NCBI GenBank assembly: GCA_002422725.1
Contig: DITE01000059.1
Coordinates: 1 to 64,000, forward strand
Length of the DNA stretch: 64,000 nt
Direction: 5' to 3'
Source: Bacteroidales bacterium UBA6192
Lineage (GTDB): Bacteria; Bacteroidota; Bacteroidia; Bacteroidales; F082
Part shown: positions 10,668 through 19,985 of the stretch, piece after piece
How the letters are laid out: each line of letters starts with the position of its first letter
How positions within the stretch are numbered: position 1 is the stretch's first letter
Position numbers and translations under genes: made by a program
Notes under the pieces: generated by a model
Databases searched by the model: none
What the model was told of the DNA's origin: nothing
What the model saw: only the letters and a program-made list of their open reading frames with translations

Positions 10668-11156
10668 ATGAAAAATTTTTATCTAAAAAGGATAATAAGT
10701 GCAAACCTCTTGATTTGCAGTTTATTATTGATGTCGTTTGAGGTCTTTTCGCAACAAAAGACCAATGTCAACTATAGCATTGAAGATCCAACCATGGAAC
10801 TTTTAGAAAGCAAGCTTCAGGATGTTGTGTTCGGCAATAAAATTGCTGCATATGTGCATCAGGATGAAGTGAATGATTATTATGTTGTTAACTTTTCGGG
10901 TTTCAGCTCTCGTTACGAGCAGGTGTTTTTCGCAGTAAGCCTGAATGAGTTAAATTATCTTACCAGTATTAGCTCCGATTTTGAACAGGGCAATATGTGG
11001 TTCTCCGTGAATCGGAGCCTTAACAAAAAATCATCCTTGGTTATTGAGGAAATTGACTCCCAAAAGCAATTGGCATTAGCCTCTTTTGCTGAAACAAATG
11101 CCGATCAACGCAGACTATGGTTAATTGAGTTCGATAAATTTAATAACAGCAAATGA
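10668..11156 (+). CDS. Small exported protein of unknown function, coupled to the next adhesin gene
   Basis: About 162 residues from ATG 10668, which begins a signal peptide (MKNFYLKRI, hydrophobic core, cleavage near VFSQ). Upstream TTG 10623 and ATG 10629 would put a non-signal extension in front. The mature part is about 130 residues, mixed alpha/beta in composition, without cysteine, and has no domain I recognise. Its stop overlaps the ATG of the next gene (ATGA at 11153-11156), so the two are probably translated together. That suggests a periplasmic or surface partner of the T9SS protein that follows. A TAATTTTC element at 10611-10618 could be a weak -7 box. Confidence 0.7.
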   Translation: MKNFYLKRIISANLLICSLLLMSFEVFSQQKTNVNYSIEDPTMELLESKLQDVVFGNKIAAYVHQDEVNDYYVVNFSGFSSRYEQVFFAVSLNELNYLTSISSDFEQGNMWFSVNRSLNKKSSLVIEEIDSQKQLALASFAETNADQRRLWLIEFDKFNNSK

Positions 11157-13693
11157 TCAGAGCCATGAAGAAAATTATATTCCTTTTGTTGTTACTTGCC
11201 GGAACCATTAATCTGGCCCAGGCGCAAGCTGGTTTTTGTGCTGACTCAGATCCTTTCTGTACCAGCGATATATATACATTCCCTGCTGGCGTGAATTCCG
11301 GTACTGCTGAAAATGGCCCAAATTATGGCTGTTTGTCAACCCGGCCAAATCCGGCCTGGTATCACCTGAAAATCGCTGTGGGCGGCTACCTGCAGATATA
11401 TATGTTCAGTACCCCACTCAGGGATATTGATTTTATCATGTGGGGCCCCTTCGACGACCCAATCACTCCATGTCCAAATCAACTTACAGCCAACAAGATC
11501 ATTGATTGCAGCTATTCGCCCAACCCAACCGAGTATTGCGACATTGCCAATGCACTGGTTGGAAAGTATTATATTCTTTTGATTACCAACTATTCGAATC
11601 TACCATGTAATGTTACTTTCCAGAAAAGTGCTGGTGTAGGCGAAACTGATTGTACAATCCTTCCTCCTTTGACCAGCAGCAACAGCCCGCTTTGTGTTGG
11701 ACAAACACTGGAACTTTACGCCGAAACAGTTGCCAACGCAAGCTATTTGTGGACTGGCCCACAGAATTTTATTTCGACACAGCAGAATCCAACTTTACCT
11801 GATGTTCAGCTTGGCCATGCCGGACAGTATAGTCTTGTGATCACTGTCAATAACCACGGCAGTGACCCCAGCAATGTTAATGTGGTTGTTAATGCAACGC
11901 CAACTCCTAATTTCACTTTCAATCCAACCTGTTTTGGGGATACAACATTTTTTGTAGACGAATCTACCGTTTCCCCACCAACTTCACAGATAACGATGTG
12001 GGAGTGGAATTTTGGTGACGGAACCACTGCTTATGGGCAAAATCAGGAGAAAGTGTATGGAACTTCGGGGACCTACCTTGTTTCGTTGACAACCTACACC
12101 GGTTTTATGCAATGCCCCAGAGTAAAGAATAAAGCGGTGGTCGTTGCTCAGGCTGCCATTGCTGATGCAGGTGACGATATCGAAATTCCAAATGGTTGGA
12201 CAGCCCAGCTGCAAGGGATAATAAGCGGAGGATCGGGTAATTATTCCATCATGTGGGAACCTTCAGCTTTGCTTTCAGATCCAACTGTTATTAATCCGGT
12301 TACCGTTCCTATGGGCGCTTCAACGGTTTTCACTATGAATGTAACTGATAATGCTTCAAATTGCCACAGCAGCGATCAGGCGACTGTTATTGTAACCGGG
12401 GGCGCTCTGGGTGTTGCCACTGAGGCAAGTCCCGAAACAATCTGCCTGGGCGAAACAGTTCAGTTAAATGCAATTCCTACCGGCGGATCAGGCGGCTATA
12501 CCTATTCCTGGACATCTACACCTGCCGGTTTCGTTTCAAATGCCAAAGAGCCATCGGTTACACCTCAGACCACTACTACATATCATGTAAATGTTTCAGA
12601 CGGCTTTAATAATGTGAATTCGAGTGTCACAGTTACCGTGAAACCCATGCCGATAGCCAATGCAGGTATCAACCAGACAATTAACGTGGGCACTTCGACC
12701 CAGCTTAATGGTTCGGCCAGTGGAGGCTCAGGCAGCAATTACAGTTATCGCTGGAGTCCTGCCAATCTGCTGGATAATGCCAATATCCAGAATCCCAATA
12801 CCAGCTTACTCGATGTTACAACAGAGTTTAGTTTGATTATCAACGATGTGAATGGATGCAGCAGCGAAGCCGACCAGATGCTTGTACTCGTGGCCGGTGA
12901 TCAGCTGGGTGTTTTCCCTCAGGCTACACCCGTCCAGATTTGTTTAGGTGGCACCACTAACTTGCTTGCAAACGCTTCTGGTGGAGGCGGAACCTATTCG
13001 TATCATTGGACAGCCAACAACTCTTCGTGGACATCCAATAACCCCAATCCATATGTGAGTCCGACAACGACAACAATTTATACCATTACTGTTGATGATA
13101 CGTATAAAACTGTTACAGGGGAAGTTACTGTATACGTGAATGCCTTGCCAGTGGTTGATATTAAACCCTCCGACATTCCATTATACAGCCAGGATACTAT
13201 TAAGGTTTGTGTGCGCGATTCTGTATGGCTCGATGCAGGCAATCCGGGTTTCAGCTATCTATGGTCGAATTCAACTGCCGATAAGCGCCTCAGGGCTTCG
13301 ACAAATGGCAACTGGATCGATTTTCAGACATATTGGGTAAGGGTCGTCAATCCGGTTACCGGCTGCATGAGTTATGACACATTAACTGTCTTTTTCGACT
13401 TCAATGCCTGCAACATTGGCATTGGTGAAAAGAACAGCCTTGATGCGCATATTACCGTTCACCCCAACCCTTCGAAAGGAATTTTTAATATTGAGTTTGA
13501 TGATTGGTCCGAAACTGTTTCCTTCAGTATCTTTAATCTTCACGGTCAGGCTACCCTAAGGGAGTTTTCCTTTGACCCGGCCAGAGACGGAGATACCTAT
13601 GTTTTGGATATGTCGTCGCAACCTGATGGCACCTATATCATGAAAATATCTGGTGAGCAGGGAGTTATGGTCAAACGACTGATCAAGCGGTAG
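11153..13693 (+). CDS. T9SS-secreted A/B-module surface protein, PKD plus two dyads
   Basis: 846 residues from the overlapping ATG 11153; ATG 11165 (MKKIIFLLLL) is an equally good signal-peptide start. The N-terminal domain closely matches that of the gene at 6982 (DPFCTS, FPAGVNSGTAE, PNPAWYH, IDFIMWGPFDDP). Downstream are an Ig-like domain, a PKD domain (about 11905-12150, MWEWNFGDG), modules A (about 12153), B (12402), A (12651) and B (12903), the pre-sorting domain C (about 13150, YSQDTIKVCVRD), and a T9SS type A sorting domain (HPNPSKGIF, end VKRLIKR). The architecture is a two-dyad version of the four-dyad neighbour. It is probably a surface adhesin or cell-envelope structural protein. 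It is translationally coupled to the small exported protein upstream. Confidence 0.87.
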   Translation: MIRAMKKIIFLLLLLAGTINLAQAQAGFCADSDPFCTSDIYTFPAGVNSGTAENGPNYGCLSTRPNPAWYHLKIAVGGYLQIYMFSTPLRDIDFIMWGPFDDPITPCPNQLTANKIIDCSYSPNPTEYCDIANALVGKYYILLITNYSNLPCNVTFQKSAGVGETDCTILPPLTSSNSPLCVGQTLELYAETVANASYLWTGPQNFISTQQNPTLPDVQLGHAGQYSLVITVNNHGSDPSNVNVVVNATPTPNFTFNPTCFGDTTFFVDESTVSPPTSQITMWEWNFGDGTTAYGQNQEKVYGTSGTYLVSLTTYTGFMQCPRVKNKAVVVAQAAIADAGDDIEIPNGWTAQLQGIISGGSGNYSIMWEPSALLSDPTVINPVTVPMGASTVFTMNVTDNASNCHSSDQATVIVTGGALGVATEASPETICLGETVQLNAIPTGGSGGYTYSWTSTPAGFVSNAKEPSVTPQTTTTYHVNVSDGFNNVNSSVTVTVKPMPIANAGINQTINVGTSTQLNGSASGGSGSNYSYRWSPANLLDNANIQNPNTSLLDVTTEFSLIINDVNGCSSEADQMLVLVAGDQLGVFPQATPVQICLGGTTNLLANASGGGGTYSYHWTANNSSWTSNNPNPYVSPTTTTIYTITVDDTYKTVTGEVTVYVNALPVVDIKPSDIPLYSQDTIKVCVRDSVWLDAGNPGFSYLWSNSTADKRLRASTNGNWIDFQTYWVRVVNPVTGCMSYDTLTVFFDFNACNIGIGEKNSLDAHITVHPNPSKGIFNIEFDDWSETVSFSIFNLHGQATLREFSFDPARDGDTYVLDMSSQPDGTYIMKISGEQGVMVKRLIKR

Positions 13694-13732
13694 AAAGAAG
13701 TATTGGATTATTGATGATAACCAGATTAACGC

Positions 13733-15700
13733 ATGAATTTTAAATCAACGCTCTTTTCGCTCCTTATCGGAGGTGGATTATTATTGAATTTACACCAATC
13801 CTTAAAAGCTCAGGAGATTACTCCTTGCGATTATGTAAGGCCTCATGAGGCCAACAACTGGACTTTTGGTGATAAAGCACTGATTGATTTCAATTCCAAC
13901 AATCCTGTGGCATCGGTTATGCCCGGTGCCATAAACCTGCCCAATGGAGTTGCCGGTATCAGTGATGAAAGTGGGCAATTACTCTTCTTTACGGATGGAA
14001 TAAGGGTTTGGTCAAGTGGGTTTTATTACCTGAACGATGCCACCGATCTGATGGGTAACAATTTTTCTTCGCAATCGTCCATTATTGTCCCTCAGCCCAA
14101 CAACCCAAACAAGTACTTCGTCTTTACTGTTGATATGTATATTCCTCCGGTTTTCACAAAAGGAGTGCGGTATTCGATTATTGAACGCATCGATTATTCC
14201 TGGACTGTGACCGTAAAGAATGAGCCATTGCAAATGAGCAATTCTCAAAAGATAACTTCGGTTAAGACCGCAGATAATTCAGGCTACTGGGTTATCATAC
14301 ATGGATTTGGTGATGCCGGAGGAGATCGGTTCTTTGTGTATAAAATTGATGCTTCAGGATTGAATCTCACACCCGTAATAACCCAGACTGGCACCTCACA
14401 TCGTGGCAATGAGAACAACAATGGGGGGTACATGAAAACTTCTCCCGATGGCACAAAAATAGCACTTGTCATCCCACATGATGGAATAATAGAAGTTTTT
14501 GACTTCAATGCAAACGATGGTTCCATAACGGGTTGGAAAGGAAGCAATCCAGGAATGTACAATTATCCTTTCGGTGTTGAATTTTCGCCCGACAATTCCA
14601 AACTTTATGTGAGCACTTCACCATTAGGCGACAATATCAATTACCTGTATCAATTTGATTTGAACCAGCCTGACTTTCTGAATAATCCATTCATCGTCCA
14701 TCAGTTTGCTACAAACCAGCAATCCGGTGCCGACAGTCTGATGGGAGCCTTGCAACTGGGTGTCGATGGCAAGATTTATCTGGCTAAATTCCGTAAGGGT
14801 GTACTCGAAAAACCAAATCTGGGGGTAATTTATAACCCTGACAGGGCAGGTGCTGCTTGCAATTACAACGCGCTGAATGGTGTTTCCAACAATGGATTAA
14901 GCCTCAATGGTGCTGGTAGCCTTATCGGGATGCCAAACTTTGTAACCAGTTTCCTCGACATCCCTCATTTCAGCTGGATAAACCATTGTCACACAAAAAT
15001 TACCTACTTCAATCTGCGTAATGAGGCCAATATCAGCCAGATTAATTGGAACTTTAATGATGGAAACTCTTCATCCAGTCAGCTACAGGCTGAATATATC
15101 TTCAGCGAACCTGGAACCTACACTGTGGAAGTTACAGAAACCTTCAACGGACTAAATTTTTCAAAAAGCCGCGACATTACCATTTTCCCTTTGCCTGTAA
15201 CAGATATTGGCGAAGGTTCGGATACCATTTATTTGCTTCCTAACTCCACTATTCAGCTTGATGCGGGCGAATTTGATATTTATCTCTGGGAGCCCTCAGG
15301 ATCAACAGGTCGTTATTTCGATGTAACAGAAGAAGGATGGGTTAAAGTAACTGTTACTGATCTGAATTGTTGTAAAAATTCCGATTCGGTCTATGTGGTA
15401 TTTGCGAACATATACCTGCCCAATGCTTTTAATCCGAACAGCACAGTGCAGCAAAACCGGAGCTTTAAGGTGATGGGAGCGACTTCTGCTCTGGCAAAGT
15501 TCAATTTCTACGTTTTCAACCGTTGGGGTCAGCTTGTATTTGAAACCAAAGACCCTCTTGAAGGTTGGGATGGTAAGATGAAAGGCGAACTGGCTCCAAT
15601 CGGCAGTTATGCATGGGTTGTAATTTACGAGAGTTTTGCCAGCAGCCTTCAGCCAGCAAAGAAGACAACCCAGCGCGGAACAGTTAACCTGATCTGGTAA
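13733..15700 (+). CDS. T9SS type B (gliding-motility C-terminal) secreted protein with propeller-like region
   Basis: 655 residues with a signal peptide (cleavage near LKAQ). The first 400 residues contain repeats such as LFFTDGIRVW, TSPDGTKIALV and FSPDNSKLYVS, which suggest a WD40/YVTN-like beta-propeller. A PKD-like domain follows (about 14985-15195, WNFNDG), then a short Ig-like segment (LDAGEFDIYLW). The C-terminal part has the features of the gliding-motility-associated (CHU_C, T9SS type B) domain: IYLPNAFNPN, FYVFNRWGQLVFET, GWDGKMKG. It is 39 bases downstream of the adhesin gene with no terminator between, so it may be the last gene of the surface operon. Type B substrates are often attached to the surface with partner proteins; none is identifiable here. 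Confidence 0.82.
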   Translation: MNFKSTLFSLLIGGGLLLNLHQSLKAQEITPCDYVRPHEANNWTFGDKALIDFNSNNPVASVMPGAINLPNGVAGISDESGQLLFFTDGIRVWSSGFYYLNDATDLMGNNFSSQSSIIVPQPNNPNKYFVFTVDMYIPPVFTKGVRYSIIERIDYSWTVTVKNEPLQMSNSQKITSVKTADNSGYWVIIHGFGDAGGDRFFVYKIDASGLNLTPVITQTGTSHRGNENNNGGYMKTSPDGTKIALVIPHDGIIEVFDFNANDGSITGWKGSNPGMYNYPFGVEFSPDNSKLYVSTSPLGDNINYLYQFDLNQPDFLNNPFIVHQFATNQQSGADSLMGALQLGVDGKIYLAKFRKGVLEKPNLGVIYNPDRAGAACNYNALNGVSNNGLSLNGAGSLIGMPNFVTSFLDIPHFSWINHCHTKITYFNLRNEANISQINWNFNDGNSSSSQLQAEYIFSEPGTYTVEVTETFNGLNFSKSRDITIFPLPVTDIGEGSDTIYLLPNSTIQLDAGEFDIYLWEPSGSTGRYFDVTEEGWVKVTVTDLNCCKNSDSVYVVFANIYLPNAFNPNSTVQQNRSFKVMGATSALAKFNFYVFNRWGQLVFETKDPLEGWDGKMKGELAPIGSYAWVVIYESFASSLQPAKKTTQRGTVNLIW

Positions 15701-15721
15701 AAGTATTGTTAAATCCTTTAG

Positions 15722-15760
15722 AAAGGGATGTTGCCGGCAACGTCCCTTTTTGTTATTTTT
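15722..15760 (+). terminator. Terminator between the surface locus and tex
   Basis: The arms AAAGGGATGTTGCC and GGCAACGTCCCTTT (15722-15749) form a 12-14 bp stem with a minimal loop, followed by TTTTGTTATTTTTG. The same bases carry the tex promoter. Confidence 0.8.
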
Positions 15761-15761
15761 G
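15731..15761 (+). promoter_or_regulatory. tex promoter embedded in a terminator
   Basis: TTG at 15731-15733, a 20-base spacer and TATTTTTG at 15754-15761 match the Bacteroidota consensus. The -33 element is part of the terminator stem and the -7 element is in its T-rich tail. Transcription would start about 10 bases before ATG 15779, giving a very short leader. Confidence 0.65.
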
Positions 15762-15778
15762 TCCGAACCATTATCATT

Positions 15779-17926
15779 ATGCAGGAAATCACCTTTTATG
15801 CCAGTCAGCTTTTGGGCGAGTTTAATGTTCAATACCAATATATCAGGAATGTGTTGACATTGCTCTCCGAAGGAGCCTCCATACCATTTATTGCACGCTA
15901 CCGGAAGGAAATGACCGGAACTATGAACGAAGAGGTGATTGCAGCCCTTCAGAAAAGATTTCAACAGCTGCTACAATTGGATAAACGGCGTGAAGCCATT
16001 CTTGAATCAATTCGCGAGCAGGAAAAACTTACTCCCGAACTGCAGCAGTTGGTTGAATCGGTCAAAACGATGCAGGAGCTCGAAGATATCTACCTGCCAT
16101 ATAAACCAAAGCGAAGAACAAAAGCCATTATTGCCCGCGAGAAAGGACTTGAACCTTTGGCTGACTTGATATTCTCGCAAAAGGTGGGAAATCTCAGCTC
16201 ACATATCGCCGCTTTTATCAGTCCGTCAAAGGGGGTGGATAATCCGGATGAGGCTTTGGCCGGAGCACGTGATATTATTGCCGAACGGATAGCTGAAAAC
16301 ATGGATGCCCGGACTAAGCTCAGGGGTTTGTTTCAGCGAACTGCCGGAATCAGCTCAAAGCTTGTCAAAGGGAAGGAATCGGAAGCAGGAACCTACCATC
16401 AGTATTTTGACTGGAAGGAGCCTCTCGCCCATATGCCCTCGCACCGCTTGCTGGCAGTGCTAAGGGCCGAGAATGAAGGCTTATTGAAAGTAAATGTTGA
16501 GGTGGACGACGAAAAAGCGATCGATTTACTTGAGAAACAATTTGTCAGGTCAAATGGCGAATCAGCCGGGCATATCCGCCTCGCTGCAGCTGATTCGTGG
16601 AAAAGATTGCTTTCCCCTTCACTCGAAAACGAGATCAGGGCGATGTATAAGGAAAAGGCCGACGAAGTGGCAATCAGGGTGTTTACCGAAAACCTGCGTC
16701 AGTTACTTATGGCTCCTCCATTGGGGCAGAAAAGGGTGCTGGCCGTTGACCCTGGCTTTCGGACAGGATGTAAAATTGTGATTCTCGATCAGCATGGTTC
16801 TTTATTGCATAATGAAACAATTTACCCCCACCCACCCGAACATCAGGTAAAACAATCCGTGCAAAAGCTGAAAACCCTTGTCAATTCGTATCAGGTTGAT
16901 GTGATTGCCATTGGGAATGGTACAGCAGGGCGTGAAACGGAAGATCTGGTCAGGGGTATTCAGTTCGACCGCGACCTGATTGCCCTGATGGTGAACGAAA
17001 GTGGAGCATCGGTTTATTCTGCCTCTAAAGTTGCCCGCGATGAATTTCCCGATTATGACATCACAGTGCGAGGTGCAGTAAGCATCGGACGACGCTTGAT
17101 GGATCCGCTGGCTGAGTTGGTAAAGATTGATCCGAAATCCATTGGGGTGGGCCAATACCAGCACGATGTTGATCAGAAAGCGTTGCAGGAGAGTCTCGTT
17201 TTTACAGTTGAAAGCTGTGTAAATGCCGTTGGTGTTGAGCTGAATACAGCAAGTGAACAGCTGTTGTCGTATGTTTCGGGCATTGGATCACAGCTTGCTT
17301 CAAATATCATTGCATTCCGGCAGTCGAACAAAGGTTTCAGAAATCGAGGCGAATTGTTGAAGGTTCCACGGCTAGGCGAAAAAGCATTTGAACAATGTGC
17401 CGGATTCCTTCGCATTCGGGGGGGTGAGAATCCGCTGGATGCCAGTGCCGTGCATCCGGAGAGTTACCATATCGTCAATCAGATTGCCAAAAAGACTTCA
17501 AAAGACCTTCATGCGCTTATCGGACAGAAAGATATCAGGCAATTCGTAAATCCTTCTGATTACCTGTCGGAGAAAACAGGCATGGAAACCATCAACGATA
17601 TTCTCAACGAACTTGAAAAACCTGGCCGTGACCCACGCCAGCAATTTGAGATGTTCGAATTCTCGAAAGATGTTCGTAATATCAATGACCTGAAGCCTGG
17701 CATGGAACTCAATGGCATAGTCACCAATATCACGGCTTTTGGGGCTTTTGTGGATATCGGGGTGCATCAGGACGGGCTTGTGCATGTGAGCCAGATGGCC
17801 GATCGGTTTATTCGGGACCCCAATCAGGTTGTTAAGCTGAATCAAAAGGTTAGGGTGCAGGTGGTTGCCATAGATATTGACCGTAACAGAATCAGCCTCA
17901 CCATGAAATTGGGTAAACTAACATAA
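15779..17926 (+). CDS. tex: Tex family RNA-binding transcription accessory protein
   Basis: 715 residues from ATG 15779 (MQEITFYASQL); the in-frame extension to 15728 runs through the terminator and is not coding. Domain order is that of Tex: N-terminal helical domain (IPFIARYRKEMTG), YqgF-like RNase H fold (VLAVDPGFRTGCK), helix-hairpin-helix region (GIGSQLASNI), and a C-terminal S1 RNA-binding domain (GIVTNITAFGAFVDIGVHQD). Tex binds RNA and acts in transcription and stress tolerance in the cytoplasm; its exact role varies between species. The length fits the family (about 700-780). It is monocistronic or followed by the beta-barrel gene 30 bases downstream. Confidence 0.97.
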   Translation: MQEITFYASQLLGEFNVQYQYIRNVLTLLSEGASIPFIARYRKEMTGTMNEEVIAALQKRFQQLLQLDKRREAILESIREQEKLTPELQQLVESVKTMQELEDIYLPYKPKRRTKAIIAREKGLEPLADLIFSQKVGNLSSHIAAFISPSKGVDNPDEALAGARDIIAERIAENMDARTKLRGLFQRTAGISSKLVKGKESEAGTYHQYFDWKEPLAHMPSHRLLAVLRAENEGLLKVNVEVDDEKAIDLLEKQFVRSNGESAGHIRLAAADSWKRLLSPSLENEIRAMYKEKADEVAIRVFTENLRQLLMAPPLGQKRVLAVDPGFRTGCKIVILDQHGSLLHNETIYPHPPEHQVKQSVQKLKTLVNSYQVDVIAIGNGTAGRETEDLVRGIQFDRDLIALMVNESGASVYSASKVARDEFPDYDITVRGAVSIGRRLMDPLAELVKIDPKSIGVGQYQHDVDQKALQESLVFTVESCVNAVGVELNTASEQLLSYVSGIGSQLASNIIAFRQSNKGFRNRGELLKVPRLGEKAFEQCAGFLRIRGGENPLDASAVHPESYHIVNQIAKKTSKDLHALIGQKDIRQFVNPSDYLSEKTGMETINDILNELEKPGRDPRQQFEMFEFSKDVRNINDLKPGMELNGIVTNITAFGAFVDIGVHQDGLVHVSQMADRFIRDPNQVVKLNQKVRVQVVAIDIDRNRISLTMKLGKLT

Positions 17927-17956
17927 TTTTAAAAGAAACTTAGCGTTTCACAACAG

Positions 17957-18640
17957 ATGACACATACTTCTAAAATAGTAACCCTGCTTTTGGTGGCTAC
18001 CTTAATCACAGCATTTTTGCCGGTGACCGTGCATGCACAGATGATAAAAGGGCAGGTGATGGGAGGTTTCAATTTGGCTCAGGTTGATGGAGATGAGGTG
18101 TATGGGTACAAACGAATTGGCGGAAATCTGGGTGTGGGAGCAATAATTCCGCTGGGGAAAAACTGGGACATCTCACTTGAAACATCTTTCAATCAAAAGG
18201 GAGCCTTTCAGAAGCCACAGTATGAAAGCGATTCGTTGAATGGAGCCTATGAAATCCGGCTTAATTATGTAGAAGTGCCGGTGCTGATTCACTACACCGA
18301 TAAAGAGTTTATTACTGGTGGACTTGGTTTTTCGTGGGGAAGACTTGTGGGTGCACGCGAGTACGAACATGAACGGCTAACAGCGACAACAGCCAACAAT
18401 GGTGTGTATAACCTAAATGATTTTTGTATTGTGCTTGATTTACGCATCCGTTTGGTCGACAGGTTGAAGTTTAATTTCAGATATCAGTATTCCATGGTTA
18501 AGATCAGGGAGCGTGAGTATAGCAACCTGGCAAACGAATCCTGGAACCGAAATCAGTTTAACAATCTGCTTACTTTCAGGTTAGTTTATGTTTTTAACGA
18601 ACCTCTTGGCAGCCAACGCCCTGCAAAACTTACCGAATGA
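17957..18640 (+). CDS. Outer-membrane beta-barrel protein (PorT-like, OMP_b-brl_2 type)
   Basis: 227 residues with a signal peptide (cleavage near VHAQ). The rest alternates amphipathic strands ending in aromatic residues (GKNWDISLETSFNQKG, RLNYVEVPVLIHYTDK, FITGGLGFSWGRLVG), the pattern of small Bacteroidota outer-membrane barrels often annotated as porin family or PorT-like. The last predicted strand ends in LTFRLVYVF, with an unusual tail of about 15 residues (PLGSQRPAKLTE) after it. The stop overlaps the start of the DUF985 gene (ATGA at 18637-18640). No specific substrate can be assigned. Confidence 0.78.
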   Translation: MTHTSKIVTLLLVATLITAFLPVTVHAQMIKGQVMGGFNLAQVDGDEVYGYKRIGGNLGVGAIIPLGKNWDISLETSFNQKGAFQKPQYESDSLNGAYEIRLNYVEVPVLIHYTDKEFITGGLGFSWGRLVGAREYEHERLTATTANNGVYNLNDFCIVLDLRIRLVDRLKFNFRYQYSMVKIREREYSNLANESWNRNQFNNLLTFRLVYVFNEPLGSQRPAKLTE

Positions 18641-19137
18641 AGCAGACTGACGGGTGGATCGAAAAACTTGGTTTAATCGCGCATCCTGAAGGAGGATACT
18701 ATCGTGAGGTTTACCGATCTGCTGACTTACTGAAGGCAAGCTGTCTACCGGCTCCATTTGAAGGTGAACGATCCGTATCAACAGCAATCTATTATTTACT
18801 TGAACAAAACGATTTTTCCGCTTTTCACAGGATCAACTCTGATGAAATCTGGCACCATTATGCAGGTGGCATACTGACCATTTATAGTATCGAACCTGGC
18901 TTGGGAGAGTTGAGCATTCAGTATTTGGGCGTGGATGATGACAAATCAACTCCCATGCTGGTAATCCCTCACGGACATTGGTTCGCTGCCCAACCGGCTC
19001 AAAATTGTGACTTTGTGTTGGTGGGCTGCACTGTTGCCCCAGGCTTCGATTTTGCTGACTTTCAGCTTGCTGAAAGGAAAACCCTGACAAATCAGTTTCC
19101 ACAACATGCAGATCTGATCAATGCGTTGACCCGTTGA
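18637..19137 (+). CDS. DUF985 (Cupin_5) family protein
   Basis: 166 residues. The N-terminal LIAHPEGGYYREVYRS motif, STAIYYLL and the cupin core HRINSDEIWHHYAGG with IPHGHWFAAQ identify the DUF985/Cupin_5 family, small cytoplasmic beta-barrels of unresolved function, some with reported epimerase- or isomerase-like features. The HxxxxDEIWHH histidines could bind a metal. It is translationally coupled to the barrel gene upstream, and its last 20 bases overlap the end of the convergent amidotransferase gene. Confidence 0.88.
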   Translation: MKQTDGWIEKLGLIAHPEGGYYREVYRSADLLKASCLPAPFEGERSVSTAIYYLLEQNDFSAFHRINSDEIWHHYAGGILTIYSIEPGLGELSIQYLGVDDDKSTPMLVIPHGHWFAAQPAQNCDFVLVGCTVAPGFDFADFQLAERKTLTNQFPQHADLINALTR

Positions 19138-19945
19138 CTTTTACATCGTTTCTTAGCTGATAATCGATTGCCTCACGGAGAAAACTTTCTGCTATACGGC
19201 CCGAAAGTTCATCACTGTAATCCATCCATTCAGGATGCCATTGAACAGCAAGCATAAACTCCCTGTCCTGACTATCATCCCATTCAATCGCTTCGACCAG
19301 CTTATCGGCAACACAAATTGCTGAAACCTTTAGTCCTCCTCCCAGTTGATGAATGCCCTGATGGTGATTGCTGGCTACCTGCTGATTTGGATTCTTGGAT
19401 AGGGTTGACAAGAAACCTGTTTCAATCAACTCAATTTCATGACTGGCCCAATCTTCATTGCCAACACGATGTGTTTCGCCGCTTTTAAAGTCTTCCGGCA
19501 AATCAATATACAAGGTTCCGCCCTGTGCCACATTGATGAGTTGCATTCCTCTGCATATGCCCAGAACCGGCATATTGAGAAACACAGCCCTGTCAAAAAC
19601 AGCAAACTCAAGGCTGTCGCGGCTCTGATCAAAAATACCGCAACGCAATGTGTCGGACTCCTTCCCGTAACGACCCGGATAAACATCATTGCCGCCAGTT
19701 AAAAGAAGGGCATGGCAGCTGTCGAGGGCTGTAAGTGCATCTTCTCCGGTGTATTGCGACAAATCTATAAACCTGAACGGGATGTTTTGATGTTGCAGCC
19801 ACAAACTGTACTTTTTTTCTGTCTTTCTTTCTTTTGAAATGGCAATTGTAAGTGTCTTCTGTTCCGAAGGCTTCGGGGTGACGCACGATTGCAGAAGGAG
19901 ACCAAACAATGATCCAAGCAGGATAATACACCTCAAGTTTGTCAT
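19118..19945 (-). CDS. Lipoprotein class I glutamine amidotransferase (peptidase C26, PuuD-like)
   Basis: 275 residues from ATG 19945, which opens a lipoprotein signal (LLLQSC, Cys21); the upstream extension overlaps trmN6 and is not coding. The catalytic domain has LLLTGGNDVYP, the nucleophile elbow GICRGMQ (Cys131) and the His237/Glu239 pair in VQWHPEW, as in gamma-glutamyl-GABA hydrolases. A lipid-anchored, envelope-located version suggests hydrolysis of gamma-glutamyl or related amide bonds outside the cytoplasm, perhaps in peptide or cell-wall turnover; the substrate is unknown. It is the last gene after rimM and trmN6 (40 bases downstream) and converges on the DUF985 gene. Confidence 0.88.
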   Translation of the reverse strand: MTNLRCIILLGSLFGLLLQSCVTPKPSEQKTLTIAISKERKTEKKYSLWLQHQNIPFRFIDLSQYTGEDALTALDSCHALLLTGGNDVYPGRYGKESDTLRCGIFDQSRDSLEFAVFDRAVFLNMPVLGICRGMQLINVAQGGTLYIDLPEDFKSGETHRVGNEDWASHEIELIETGFLSTLSKNPNQQVASNHHQGIHQLGGGLKVSAICVADKLVEAIEWDDSQDREFMLAVQWHPEWMDYSDELSGRIAESFLREAIDYQLRNDVKVNGSTH

Positions 19946-19985
19946 ACTTTGACTGATTTGGTATTTCAAAGCTACGATTTTTTTA

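Noticed and set aside
15302..15964. Minus-strand frame of 220 codons
   Set aside because: It is antisense to the end of the type B protein gene, the terminator and the start of tex, and shows no domain.
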